Shown: piece by piece, positions 34,584-45,739 of the stretch
Layout: each line of letters begins with the position of its first letter
Numbering within the stretch: the stretch's first letter is position 1
Notes under the pieces: model-generated
The model's database searches: none
What the model was told of the DNA's origin: nothing
What the model saw: only the letters and a program-made list of their open reading frames with translations
NCBI GenBank assembly: GCA_039000515.1
Contig: JBCFYV010011164.1
Span: 37,403,234-37,467,233, forward strand
Direction of reading: 5' to 3'
Length of the DNA: 64,000 bases
DNA from: Timema cristinae
Taxonomy: Eukaryota; Arthropoda; Insecta; Phasmatodea; Timematidae
Position numbers and translations under genes: made by a program

Positions 34584-34898
34584 TTATATATAAACAGCTT
34601 GTGCGTATGAATCCATAGCGACGAGACGGACGAGACAGTTAGAAGGTTGACTTCACTGTACGAGGATCCGTGATCAACAAAAGTGATAGCGGAGTTAGAA
34701 GGTCGATTGACGGCGGAGGTTCCGACCTAACCGGAATAGGCGGCCAAATTCAACGTTTGAAAGGTAAATATTCAACAAACTTGACTTAACCTGACAAACA
34801 ACTTATAGAGACGAAGAAACAAATAAAAACCATAAATATAACAAAAATTACTCAAAGTGTTGTCGGCCCATTCAGGGCCAACAACAAACTAAAAAAAA
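34584..34898 (+). promoter_or_regulatory. Jockey 5' UTR / probable internal promoter, copy 1
   Basis: TTATATATAAA at 34584-34594 is TATA-like. About 50 nt downstream lies GAGACAGTTAG with GACGGACGAGAC, which could serve as initiator and downstream promoter signals of the kind known for Jockey elements. AGTTAGAAGG is repeated at 34637 and 34693. The true 5' end is not determined. Confidence 0.4.
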
Positions 34899-36275
34899 AT
34901 GGACAAGCTTGCAGAGCTTGGACGCGCACAACTTAAACGACACCAAACCCAGGACTGGGCTAGGAATCTTGAGGATGAGGACATTAACGTTGAACTATCA
35001 GATAATGAGACGGAGGAATCTGAATTCACTGACGCATCTATCCTAAAGAGGAAACTTCTATTCAAACCAAAGGAGGACAAACTTCCAAAATCAGTCAAAG
35101 TTGCCAACCAATACGAGATACTGACAGTTCGTGAGGAGGAGCCTATGGAAACCATAGAAATACCAAGCGAAAACGCTAGACAGGTCACCTCAAACTCTCA
35201 AAAAACCAAACCAAAATTACCACCCATAGTCGTAGCAGGGACAGCAAATTATTCTAGAATATCAAAGACTATGAAATCAACCATGACAGGGACCTTCAAA
35301 ATACTTTATATAAGAGACGGGCTCAAAATCCACACTTCAACCCCCGATGATTTCAAGACCCTACAAGCCTATCTCAAACAAACAGGGCAAGAATATCATA
35401 CCTTTACACTCCCGAGAGACAAGCCCTTAAAACTAGTCATAAAAGGGCTCCCACCCAACATGCCCACTGACGATATAAAGGAGGAACTTCATACAATGGG
35501 CTATACAGCAACTGACATCAGACAATTTGCTTCCAAAACACAGACGGAAAATGCAGCTCAAGATATCGTCAAACTATTACCAATTTTCATATGCACTCTC
35601 CCAAGAACCGACGAGAACTATAAACTCTTTCAGGAAACTTGCATCAATAACACCCGTGTCAAGATAGAACACTATGTACAAACACAAAACTACATCCTAC
35701 AGTGCCATAGGTGCCAAAAATTCGGGCACTCTAAGAACAACTGCGCCAACAATCCCAGATGCGTCAAATGCCTGACGCCCCATTTGACTTCTGACTGCAA
35801 AAAAAAAGACAACACAACTCCAGCTAAGTGTGTGAACTGTGGTGGTAGCCATACCGCAAACTATTCAAAGTGCCCCGAATACCTGAAAATGATAGAAATA
35901 AAGATAGACCAAAGACAGAAAAAAAATGAAAAGATACCTACGTCCACACAAAAACTGACACCAACAAAAACTGACTTCCCGCCACTACCAAGCAAAACTA
36001 CGCCACCAACCAAACTCAGCGGATCATCACGATCATACAGAGACACCCTACTTAGCACACGGAACGACCCACAACAAAAGAAAGAAGAAGAACAAACGAC
36101 CCCTATTGACTTCAAAGAGATACTGACAATATTTAAAGAAATGAACATATGCGGTTTACTCAAACATCTTAAAACTTTTCTATCAAGAATCAAACAGGCA
36201 GAGGATAAAATGACAAAACTTGTGATAATACTTGAGGCAGCAACTGACTTTTACCTTGGAGCCAATGACGTATAA
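34899..36275 (+). CDS. Jockey-clade ORF1 (gag-like nucleic-acid binding protein), copy 1
   Basis: The predicted 458-residue ORF1 protein of a non-LTR retrotransposon binds element RNA and helps form the retrotransposition particle. The N-terminal third is acidic and charged (for example DEDINVELSDNETEESE). The middle carries a region like the PRE/C2HC-associated domain of insect Jockey gags (PLKLVIKGLPPNMPTDDIKE). Three zinc knuckles follow: C269-C272-H277-C282, C288-C291-H295-C300 and C311-C314-H318-C325. The C-terminus is Lys/Gln/Pro-rich. The start ATG follows an A run and is the first in-frame Met. The frame is intact and differs from copy 2 at a few residues (L/P, P/L, A/T). It overlaps ORF2 by 11 nt. 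Its composition is more GC-rich than the flanks. Identification as Jockey gag is firm; activity is not shown. Confidence 0.95.
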   Translation: MDKLAELGRAQLKRHQTQDWARNLEDEDINVELSDNETEESEFTDASILKRKLLFKPKEDKLPKSVKVANQYEILTVREEEPMETIEIPSENARQVTSNSQKTKPKLPPIVVAGTANYSRISKTMKSTMTGTFKILYIRDGLKIHTSTPDDFKTLQAYLKQTGQEYHTFTLPRDKPLKLVIKGLPPNMPTDDIKEELHTMGYTATDIRQFASKTQTENAAQDIVKLLPIFICTLPRTDENYKLFQETCINNTRVKIEHYVQTQNYILQCHRCQKFGHSKNNCANNPRCVKCLTPHLTSDCKKKDNTTPAKCVNCGGSHTANYSKCPEYLKMIEIKIDQRQKKNEKIPTSTQKLTPTKTDFPPLPSKTTPPTKLSGSSRSYRDTLLSTRNDPQQKKEEEQTTPIDFKEILTIFKEMNICGLLKHLKTFLSRIKQAEDKMTKLVIILEAATDFYLGANDV

Positions 36276-38176
36276 GACACAAGTAATAGAACAAAATCAA
36301 ATCAGAATCCTTATATGGAATGCTAATGGAATCCTACAACAGACACAAGAATTTGAAGACCTGATGCAAACATATGGAATAGACCTGGCACTTGTATGCG
36401 AGACCCACCTGAAACCAGACAAACGGCTTAACATAACAGGATATGATATATACAGGACAGACAGAGTGCAACAGAGAGGGGGGGTACAGCAGTTTTTATA
36501 AAGAGCTACCTACCACACTATAGAAACAACGTCGAAGACTCGGAAAACCTGGAGGCCACATCAGTGACTGTCAACACCAAAAACGGACACATAAACTTCG
36601 TGGCCACCTACAACCCTCCAACCAAGATGTTACTCAAAACCGACCTGGACATCATCACTGCAGATAACAACTTCCTAATAGGGGGGGATCTTAACAGCAA
36701 AAATACACTATGGAATAGCAGGCTGACAAATAGAAATGGGCGAATACTAGAAGAGCACGCAACAGAGGCAGACTACAACATAATAGCTCCAGAATCACCG
36801 ACATTTTATCCTGGCAATTACCTTCATAGACCAGACGTCCTGGACTTATTACTAACTAACTTAAAAATAACATCGGAAACCTTAACAGTATTACAAGAAC
36901 TCGATTCCGACCATAACCCGGTACTCTGCGAATGGGACATCGACACTGAACATCAGGCCAACTGGCACAGGCCGAGTACTAAGACAACAGACTGGAAGAA
37001 GTTCAAAGAAGAACTACAGGAATCCGTACCAGGAAACCTAGAAATAGAAACAGAAGAGGACGTTGACGCCGCCATTGACATATTAACAAATACAATACAA
37101 GTAGCTTACAAACAAAACACAGTGACCTCCCGAAAACAGCAAAACGTAAGGATTGACCAGCCCAACCTCAACCTCCTGATAGCGCAAAAAAGAGAAGCAC
37201 GTAGGGATTGGCAGAGGCTACGAACTCCACAAGAAAGAACTAGGTACAACAGGCTAAAGGCGCAGGTTAGAAGAACTGTCAACAACATTAGGAGAACCAG
37301 ATGGAACGACTTTGTCATAGACACTACGACCAACCAACAGAAACCGTGGACTTTGACAAAAATCTTAAAAGGAACTGCGAGAAGAGCGGGAACTCCAGCC
37401 ATACATGGGCAGCAAGGAATGGCCTATACTAACATCGACAAGGCTAACGCGATAGCGGCAACACTAGAACAACAATTCAGACCCAATCCAGTGCAGGATG
37501 AAGACTTAAACAGAGACATTATCAGGGAGTAAACGCCTACTTTGACAGACAAATAGACGACATACCAGCCCCTATCACAGTAGAGGAACTCCAACAAGCT
37601 ATCGAAGATCTTCGGTCAAATAAGGTACCGGGTATAGATGGCATCAAGAATGAAGAGTTAAAAAATCTACCTCACAATGCAACAGCACTGCTTACCCAAA
37701 TATTCAACACGACCCTTAAATTACACTACTTCCCAAAATTTTGGAAAAGGGCCAAAGTCATCAGCATCCCAAAACCAGGCAAAAATAGCATCTTCCCTCA
37801 GAACAGACGACCAATCAGCCTGCTCAATACAACCAGTAAACTTTATGAATCCCTGATACTAAATAGACTGCAACAACACACAGAGATGAACGAAATAATC
37901 CCCGATCTACAGTTTGGATTCAAGAAACTTCACTCCACGATCCATCCTGTACTAAATTTCATAGAGGATGCCACCGATAGCTTCAATAAACGCGAATACA
38001 TGCTCGCCATATTCTTGGACGTCGAGAAGGCCTTCGACAAGGTGTGGCACTATGGACTGCTATACAAACTGATACAATACGACTTCCCACCAAGAGACAT
38101 AATGCTCATTAAAAGCTACTTAGAAGACAGAGAGTTTCAGGTCGCTATTGGGGGCTCACTTTCCGAGAGGGTGAAA
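36265..38176 (+). pseudogene. Jockey ORF2 (endonuclease/reverse transcriptase), copy 1, truncated
   Basis: The start ATG lies inside the end of ORF1 (ATGACGTATAA, +1 frame). The APE-type endonuclease domain is recognisable by its asparagine motif (WNANG), CETHLKP, GGDLNSK and LDSDHNP. A G run at 36478-36484 has seven Gs where eight keep the frame, breaking the protein just after the CETHLKP region. A second break is a missing G at 37525-37527. The RT start is present, with KVPG in place of the usual KAPG. RT motif LDVEKAFDKVWH is present, but the coding sequence ends at 38176 before the catalytic FADD motif. As written it cannot make a working reverse transcriptase. Both frame breaks are homopolymer differences and could be sequence errors; the truncation is not. 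Confidence 0.92.
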
Positions 38177-39400
38177 CTAATTTTTATTTTGGTTGAATTT
38201 AAACATCTTTTGACAACAAAATTAAAGATTTTTCCCTTTTTTTTAAAAACATAAAATAAACAAAAGGGCGTTTTAAAACGAGTACGCACCCCGACCAACG
38301 TTTGGGGCGAATAAGTGCGGCCCAAAGCCTTTAAAAATAAAAAGGGGGTTTTTTCCCCAGTTAAAAATTTTTTTGTCATGAAATTCTAGTTTTTATTAAA
38401 TTTTGGTTTATTATTTTTTTCTGGGAAAATTTTAACCCCGAAATTTTTTCTTTATTATCCTAAAGGAAGAAAAAAGCTTATTTTAAATCTTTCATTGGGG
38501 CCCATCTTAAAAGAGAGACCCCCCCCCTTTAACTAAAAAGGGTTTTTTTGCGTCTAGTTGGTGATTTATTTTTTTTTTTTTAAAATGGCTAACTTCCCCA
38601 TTGGGAAAAGTATTAATCAAAATTATCTTTTTTTTCCTGAAGTAACTCGCATTTTTTTCAACAAAAATTTTAAAACACCCTTTTTGGATTGATAAAATAA
38701 AGGTTTCTTTTTAAAGGGGAAAACTAAAAAAGAAAAAATTTTCCGGGTTTGGGTCTTTAAACCCTTTTGATCCTTTAGACAAAGACGTATGGGCCTTGGG
38801 AGAAAGTGTAGAGCAAAGGACGGGCTTTCTTTCCCAAATAAGAAAGTTGGGTTTGCTTTTTGGGAAACTATGATTAAATTTTTAAACTTCATTTAAATTG
38901 ATTGTTTTAAATAGATAAAATTATATTAATTAATTAGTTGTAACAATACTGTTTTGGGGCCCCCTCTCTTTTATTAAAAAAGGTTTTTGGATGAAGTGCA
39001 TTTTTTTTTTAAAAATGTAAATAAAATATCCTTTTAAACTATTCATCCATGGACAGTCACGCGCTTTTTTTGAAGTAAATTTTTTATATTGGGACCATAA
39101 AAAATTACTTTTTTTCAAAGATTAAATCCGTTTTATTTTGGGAAGGGGTGTGACGTGCTGGCTCCCCTACCAATTTGGGGGGGGAAACCAACGGTCAAAC
39201 AGGAGTTTTTCTTTTTATTTTGTTTTGACAATGGGTGACCAAGGGGGCCAAAAAAGGGAAGGGGTAGGTTTTATATAAACAGCTTTTGCTATGAAACCAT
39301 ACCCACGAGACGGACAGCAGTTAGAAGGTTGACCCTTTTCCGTACGAGGATCCCTGATTTAACAAAAGTGTAGCGGAGTTTTTGAAGGTCGTTTTACGGC
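38177..39400. repeat. low-quality-looking duplicate of 33568-34740
   Basis: This follows 33568 to about 34740 base for base in order, but homopolymers are lengthened throughout (for example CCCCCCCCC for CCCCC near 38520), single bases are dropped, and it is about 77 bases longer in total up to the ORF1 start. Divergence stops abruptly near 39400, after which the two units agree almost perfectly. This looks like unpolished long-read filler rather than normal mutation. Confidence 0.8.
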
Positions 39401-39584
39401 GGAGGTTCCGACCTAACCGGAATAGGCGGCCAAATTCAACGTTTGAAAGGTAAATATTCAACAAACTTGACTTAACCTGACAAACAACTTATAGAGACGA
39501 AGAAACAAATAAAAACCATAAATATAACAAAAATTACTCAAAGTGTTGTCGGCCCATTCAGGGCCAACAACAAACTAAAAAAAA
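39270..39584 (+). promoter_or_regulatory. Jockey 5' UTR, copy 2
   Basis: Same leader as copy 1, garbled before about 39400 and clean after it. The TATA-like motif reads TTTTATATAAACAG here. Confidence 0.35.
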
Positions 39585-40961
39585 ATGGACAAGCTTGCAG
39601 AGCTTGGACGCGCACAACTTAAACGACACCAAACCCAGGACTGGGCTAGGAATCTTGAGGATGAGGACATTAACGTTGAACTATCAGATAATGAGACGGA
39701 GGAATCTGAATTCACTGACGCATCTATCCTAAAGAGGAAACTTCTATTCAAACCAAAGGAGGACAAACCTCCAAAATCAGTCAAAGTTGCCAACCAATAC
39801 GAGATACTGACAGTTCGTGAGGAGGAGCCTATGGAAACCATAGAAATACCAAGCGAAAACGCTAGACAGGTCACCTCAAACTCTCAAAAAACCAAACCAA
39901 AATTACCACCCATAGTCGTAGCAGGGACAGCAAATTATTCTAGAATATCAAAGACTATGAAATCAACCATGACAGGGACCTTCAAAATACTTTATATAAG
40001 AGACGGGCTCAAAATCCACACTTCAACCCTCGATGATTTCAAGACCCTACAAGCCTATCTCAAACAAACAGGGCAAGAATATCATACCTTTACACTCCCG
40101 AGAGACAAGCCCTTAAAACTAGTCATAAAAGGGCTCCCACCCAACATGCCCACTGACGATATAAAGGAGGAACTTCATACAATGGGCTATACAGCAACTG
40201 ACATCAGACAATTTACTTCCAAAACACAGACGGAAAATGCAGCTCAAGATATCGTCAAACTATTACCAATTTTCATATGCACTCTCCCAAGAACCGACGA
40301 GAACTATAAACTCTTTCAGGAAACTTGCATCAATAACACCCGTGTCAAGATAGAACACTATGTACAAACACAAAACTACATCCTACAGTGCCATAGGTGC
40401 CAAAAATTCGGGCACTCTAAGAACAACTGCGCCAACAATCCCAGATGCGTCAAATGCCTGACGCCCCATTTGACTTCTGACTGCAAAAAAAAAGACAACA
40501 CAACTCCAGCTAAGTGTGTGAACTGTGGTGGTAGCCATACCGCAAACTATTCAAAGTGCCCCGAATACCTGAAAATGATAGAAATAAAGATAGACCAAAG
40601 ACAGAAAAAAAATGAAAAGATACCTACCTCCACACAAAAACTGACACCAACAAAAACTGACTTCCCGCCACTACCAAGCAAAACTACGCCACCAACCAAA
40701 CTCAGCGGATCATCACGATCATACAGAGACACCCTACTTAGCACACGGAACGACCCACAACAAAAGAAAGAAGAAGAACAAACGACCCCTATTGACTTCA
40801 AAGAGATACTGACAATATTTAAAGAAATGAACATATGCGGTTTACTCAAACATCTTAAAACTTTTCTATCAAGAATCAAACAGGCAGAGGATAAAATGAC
40901 AAAACTTGTGATAATACTTGAGGCAGCAACTGACTTTTACCTTGGAGCCAATGACGTATAA
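39585..40961 (+). CDS. Jockey-clade ORF1 (gag-like), copy 2
   Basis: Intact 458-residue frame, the same length and architecture as copy 1: an acidic N-terminus, the PRE/C2HC-associated region and three CCHC knuckles at the same residues (269-282, 288-300, 311-325). Relative to copy 1 it has DKPPK instead of DKLPK, TSTLDD instead of TSTPDD, and RQFTSK instead of RQFASK. Its intactness implies either recent insertion or recent duplication. It overlaps ORF2 by 11 nt, as in copy 1. Confidence 0.95.
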   Translation: MDKLAELGRAQLKRHQTQDWARNLEDEDINVELSDNETEESEFTDASILKRKLLFKPKEDKPPKSVKVANQYEILTVREEEPMETIEIPSENARQVTSNSQKTKPKLPPIVVAGTANYSRISKTMKSTMTGTFKILYIRDGLKIHTSTLDDFKTLQAYLKQTGQEYHTFTLPRDKPLKLVIKGLPPNMPTDDIKEELHTMGYTATDIRQFTSKTQTENAAQDIVKLLPIFICTLPRTDENYKLFQETCINNTRVKIEHYVQTQNYILQCHRCQKFGHSKNNCANNPRCVKCLTPHLTSDCKKKDNTTPAKCVNCGGSHTANYSKCPEYLKMIEIKIDQRQKKNEKIPTSTQKLTPTKTDFPPLPSKTTPPTKLSGSSRSYRDTLLSTRNDPQQKKEEEQTTPIDFKEILTIFKEMNICGLLKHLKTFLSRIKQAEDKMTKLVIILEAATDFYLGANDV

Positions 40962-43634
40962 GACACAAGTAATAGAACAAAATCAAATCAGAATCCTTAT
41001 ATGGAATGCTAATGGAATCCTACAACAGACACAAGAATTTGAAGACCTGATGCAAACATATGGAATAGACCTGGCACTTGTATGCGAGACCACCTGAAAC
41101 CAGACAAACGGCTTAACATAACAGGATATGATATATACAGGACAGACAGAGTGCAACAGAGAGGGGGGGGGTACAGCAGTTTTTATAAAGAGCTACCTAC
41201 CACACTATAGAAACAACGTCGAAGACTCGGAAAACCTGGAGGCCACATCAGTGACTGTCAACACCAAAAACGGACACATAAACTTCGTGGCCACCTACAA
41301 CCCTCCAACCAAGATGTTACTCAAAACCGACCTGGACATCATCACTGCAGATAACAACTTCCTAATAGGGGGGATCTTAACAGCAAAAATACACTATGGA
41401 ATAGCAGGCTGACAAATAGAAATGGGCGAATACTAGAAGAGCACGCAACAGAGGCAGACTACAACATAATAGCTCCAGAATCACCGACATTTTATCCTGG
41501 CAATTACCTTCATAGACCAGACGTCCTGGACTTATTACTAACTAACTTAAAAATAACATCGGAAACCTTAACAGTATTACAAGAACTCGATTCCGACCAT
41601 AACCCGGTACTCTGCGAATGGGACATCGACACTGAACATCAGGCCAACTGGCACAGGCCGAGTACTAAGACAACAGACTGGAAGAAGTTCAAAGAAGAAC
41701 TACAGGAATCCGTACCAGGAAACCTAGAAATAGAAACAGAAGAGGACGTTGACGCCGCCATTGACATATTAACAAATACAATACAAGTAGCTTACAAACA
41801 AAACACAGTGACCTCCCGAAAACAGCAAAACGTAAGGATTGACCAGCCCAACCTCAACCTCCTGATAGCGCAAAAAAGAGAAGCACGTAGGGATTGGCAG
41901 AGGCTACGAACTCCACAAGAAAGAACTAGGTACAACAGGCTAAAGGCGCAGGTTAGAAGAACTGTCAACAACATTAGAAGAACCAGATGGAACGACTTTG
42001 TCATAGACACTACGACCAACCAACAGAAACCGTGGACTTTGACAAAAATCTTAAAAGGAACTGCGAGAAGAGCGGGAACTCCAGCCATACATGGGCAGCA
42101 AGGAATGGCCTATACTAACATCGACAAGGCTAACGCGATAGCGGCAACACTAGAACAACAATTCAGACCCAATCCAGTGCAGGATGAAGACTTAAACAGA
42201 GACATTATCAGGGGAGTAAACGCCTACTTTGACAGACAAATAGACGACATACCAGCCCCTATCACAGTAGAGGAACTCCAACAAGCTATCGAAGATCTTC
42301 GGTCAAATAAGGCACCGGGTATAGATGGCATCAAGAATGAAGAGTTAAAAAATCTACCTCACAATGCAACAGCACTGCTTACCCAAATATTCAACACGAC
42401 CCTTAAATTACACTACTTCCCAAAATTTTGGAAAAGGGCCAAAGTCATCAGCATCCCAAAACCAGGCAAAAATAGCATCTTCCCTCAGAACAGACGACCA
42501 ATCAGCCTGCTCAATACAACCAGTAAACTTTATGAATCCCTGATACTAAATAGACTGCAACAACACACAGAGATGAACGAAATAATCCCCGATCTACAGT
42601 TTGGATTCAAGAAACTTCACTCCACGATCCATCCTGTACTAAATTTCATAGAGGATGCCACCGATAGCTTCAATAAACGCGAATACATGCTCGCCATATT
42701 CTTGGACGTCGAGAAGGCCTTCGACAAGGTGTGGCACTATGGACTGCTATACAAACTGATACAATACGACTTCCCACCAAGAGACATAATGCTCATTAAA
42801 AGCTACTTAGAAGACAGAGAGTTTCAGGTCGCTATTGGGGGCTCACTTTCCGAGAGGGTGAAAGTAAAATCAGGGGTACCGCAAGGGTCGGTCTTGGCTC
42901 CCTACCTTTTCAATCTTTATGTTTCTGATATACCAACACACCCTAAAATGACAGTGAGATTATTCGCGGACGATACACTAATTTATACAAGAGACCGGAA
43001 TATATACTACGCGACACTAGCACTCCAACGATACCTAACAACACTAGAGACCTGGCTCACAAAATGGCGAGTGAAAGTCAACACTGCGAAGTCCACGGCT
43101 ATGGTGGTGGCTAAAAGGAGACAATTACCACCAGAGAACTTCACTATTTTTCAAGAGGACATACCATTCGAAAACGAGGCAAAATATCTTGGAATAACTA
43201 TAGATAGGAAGCTCACCTGGGCGAAACATATTGACAGAACAAAGAAAACTGCAACCGCGCTTTTCATACAGCTTTATCCTCTCTTCAAAGGGCGCCAACT
43301 GAGTCAGCAATCCAAGATAACCATTTACAAATGTATTATCCAGCCCATCATCCTCTACGGCTGCGTAGGTTGGGGATACGCAGCCAAAACACACATCAAG
43401 AAGCTACAAACAGTGCAGAACAAGATACTAAGGCTCATAACCGGAACAGACATTAGAACAAGAATAGACCACCTCCATGATGTAGCCAAGTGCAAACCGC
43501 TCGATGTGTTATTCAAAGAAAGAAGGGAAAAGTTCTACACACAAAGTGTAGCACACAAAAATCCATTGATACGTGCACTTGGTAACTACAATCCTCACGA
43601 CCAAAGACCATACAAACGCCCAAGGCTGGAATAG
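40951..43634 (+). pseudogene. Jockey ORF2 (endonuclease/reverse transcriptase), copy 2, frameshifted
   Basis: Nearly full-length ORF2, about 894 residues if the three frame breaks are ignored, close to the usual Jockey size. The endonuclease part contains a missing C near 41089, an extra G in the G run at 41163-41171 (nine instead of eight) and a missing G near 41368-41373. From there the frame is open to the stop at 43632-43634. The RT domain shows RSNKAPGIDGIKNEELK, PKPGKN, LDVEKAFDKVWH (about 42702), SGVPQGSVLAPYLFN, the catalytic FADDT (42962-42976) and KYLGITIDRKLTWAKHI. No RNase H domain follows, as expected for Jockey. At each lesion except the G run, copy 1 has the in-frame sequence, so a consensus of both copies would be open. 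Inference: young element; some breaks may be sequencing errors. Confidence 0.93.
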
Positions 43635-44285
43635 AGAGGGATAAGAGGAAGGAGCAACATCATCCACACCTTCACATTCAATTTTCATCCTTCATCAAGT
43701 GTATATTTTGACTAATCAAACATGCGTTTCCTTTTCAGATAATCATCACAAACTCACAATCAATCAACCCATCTTTCATTAGATATATATTTTCACAAAT
43801 TCATATTTTTCACCCTCATTCCATGAGGATAAGGGCTAGCGAATGCTGCCTGTAACTCGCAAAGAAATACAGCCCTTTCACAGGTGACCTAGCTTGGCGC
43901 TTCTGCCAAGGTGGATATCTTGTGTCGGGCTACAAACCAACTCAAACCGTGTACTTTGTACAATTAAATCATAGGTACCAAGTCATTTAATATTAAGTTC
44001 ATGCAACGAGGATAAGGGTCTGTGAAAACAACCTGTAACTCGCATATCAAATCAGCCAAAACTTCCCAATGCTTGTCAATGTCTCTATTGGCAAGCGGGG
44101 AGGTTGGGGCAACAGGGGCAACCCAATTCAAATTCAATTCGAATCCATAGCAGTAACACAAATCTACACAGCACACAGTATTCAGAACGCGGAACGTGTA
44201 AAATCACACAAAAACAATCCGCAATTTAATAAAAAAACGGTGTTATTTTATATCATATTTTCTGTACCGAAGGTGTATCATTAAA
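43635..44285 (+). other. Jockey 3' UTR with an internal repeat
   Basis: Sequence after the ORF2 stop. Two copies of a 36 nt motif (GAGGATAAGGG at the start, CTGTAACTCGC at the end) lie at 43825-43860 and 44008-44043. The exact 3' end is not clear; an AATAAAAAAACGG stretch near 44228 is one candidate. Confidence 0.5.
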
Positions 44286-45739
44286 ATTAATCGTGTGCAA
44301 CATCAAAAAGTCTTGCTCATTTTATAAGAATAAGTATCACAGTTAATCAAACCACATCACCGTGTACAAGTGCGTACTAACGCATACACGCGTCGCCATC
44401 TCAATAAAAACCCGATTTCATTATAAATAGTGCTAAGTCACAGGGCAATATTACAATATTAATCCCGTATCAACATAATTGGCGCCATATCGTGGGTCAA
44501 ATATCTCATTAACAACCTTATCATAATAATTGACTACCAATCGGGGAGCATCATTACTGGAGTGCATAAAAAACCATATAATATGGTTATAGCCGCATCT
44601 AAATAGCATGTGCTTTAAATTTAAAAATTACACCTGTGCACGGGTACGGGCTTGATTCTCGTGTTTAGGTGTCATTTTTAAACTTAAAGAACTCTTTTAA
44701 GTACTAAAGTATTATTGAAAAATAAAAACAAATCTTGACGTATTATTTGAAATGTTGCTCTACAAATTCCAAAATGTTTTTATACAATTCAAATCTTTCA
44801 TAAATTATGTTAAATAAAGTTTTATAACTGAGCCTTATTGTAAATTTAATCATGGCTATTTTAAAATAAGGCGTTGATTTAGTGCCATCCGACATAATTC
44901 GAAATTGCAGTTCATTTATAACGGTTACTAGATAAAGCTCTTTCTTATTTTATACCAATGTTAACGCGAATTTTACTTCTAATTTGGTTACAAACGCAGT
45001 TTTATAAATTAAATTTCTAGCGCTTTGGTAATTATTTATTCTCTTTTAAAATTTAAAAACTTATAGGCCTATTTAAACACAGTAACAAAAGACTTTTCTA
45101 AAACAAGCGGGCAATTGTCAGAATGGGCTTGCGGGATGGATAGATAGTAGCAAATAATTGCGGGGTTCATTTAATGTGAGTTATTGAAATAGGTTAATTA
45201 GGCTACTAGTGTTTAATCTGATGTAGGATTTAGAACTAATTGATAGTCTGGAAAAAAGTACTAGTTCTGTCAATGTCCCTACTCAGAAGTCCATTTCCCG
45301 ACCTACCTTCGGAGCTATAGCCCTAGTTGGTGTCAAACATCTGACCGTCCAGCACTTTGCTGTTATTAACGAACTCTGTCTTCTAGGATTGGTTGGGGTG
45401 TCCTCTTGTACCTAGCATCGACTCAAAATGGCAGGATATTCTCCCCAAAAGTTAGACTTGGTAGCTGAGTATGTAGAGCCCTTTGGTCGTAGTCCCACTA
45501 GCAACTGGCGTACATTTGATCGGCTACCCATCTCCCTTTTCAAAAGGGTCCAAAACTTACTGATATACCCAAAAATCAGGGGTTTCCCCTAAGATGCTAG
45601 TTTTGACACCGCTTTATGTTTTGCTACTTTACAAACCACCTGATATTGTTTAAGAACACAATATAGTCTGAATACTCGACTAGTCAGGAGAATTGAAATT
45701 GTGAGTTAAATACACTTGTCAAATTTGCATGCTCTAGAA
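44286..45739. other. no gene recognised, except an S6-like relic
   Basis: Contains an S6-type SINE piece at about 44600-44700 (GGGCTTGATTCTCGTG box B relic, TTTAGGTGTCATTTTTAAAC tail). The rest is AT-rich without supportable features. Confidence 0.45.

Larger units (their letters stand above)
33568..38176. repeat. tandem unit 1: 5' flank plus truncated Jockey element
   Basis: The first of two tandem units. It contains about 1 kb of non-element-looking DNA, the Jockey 5' UTR, ORF1 and the first two-thirds of ORF2, and stops abruptly inside the RT domain at GTGAAA (38171-38176). The same GTGAAA recurs at 42858-42863 in unit 2, where ORF2 continues. Over the element the units differ by about six substitutions and a few single-base indels in G/C runs. 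Confidence 0.85.

Noticed and set aside
34889..37402. Open frames antisense to the Jockey ORFs
   Set aside because: They are shadows of the real plus-strand frames and recur identically in both copies only because the copies are identical.
38137..39118. Minus-strand open frames in 38137-39118
   Set aside because: They lie in the low-quality duplicate where lengthened A/T runs create Lys/Phe-rich frames. Not biological.
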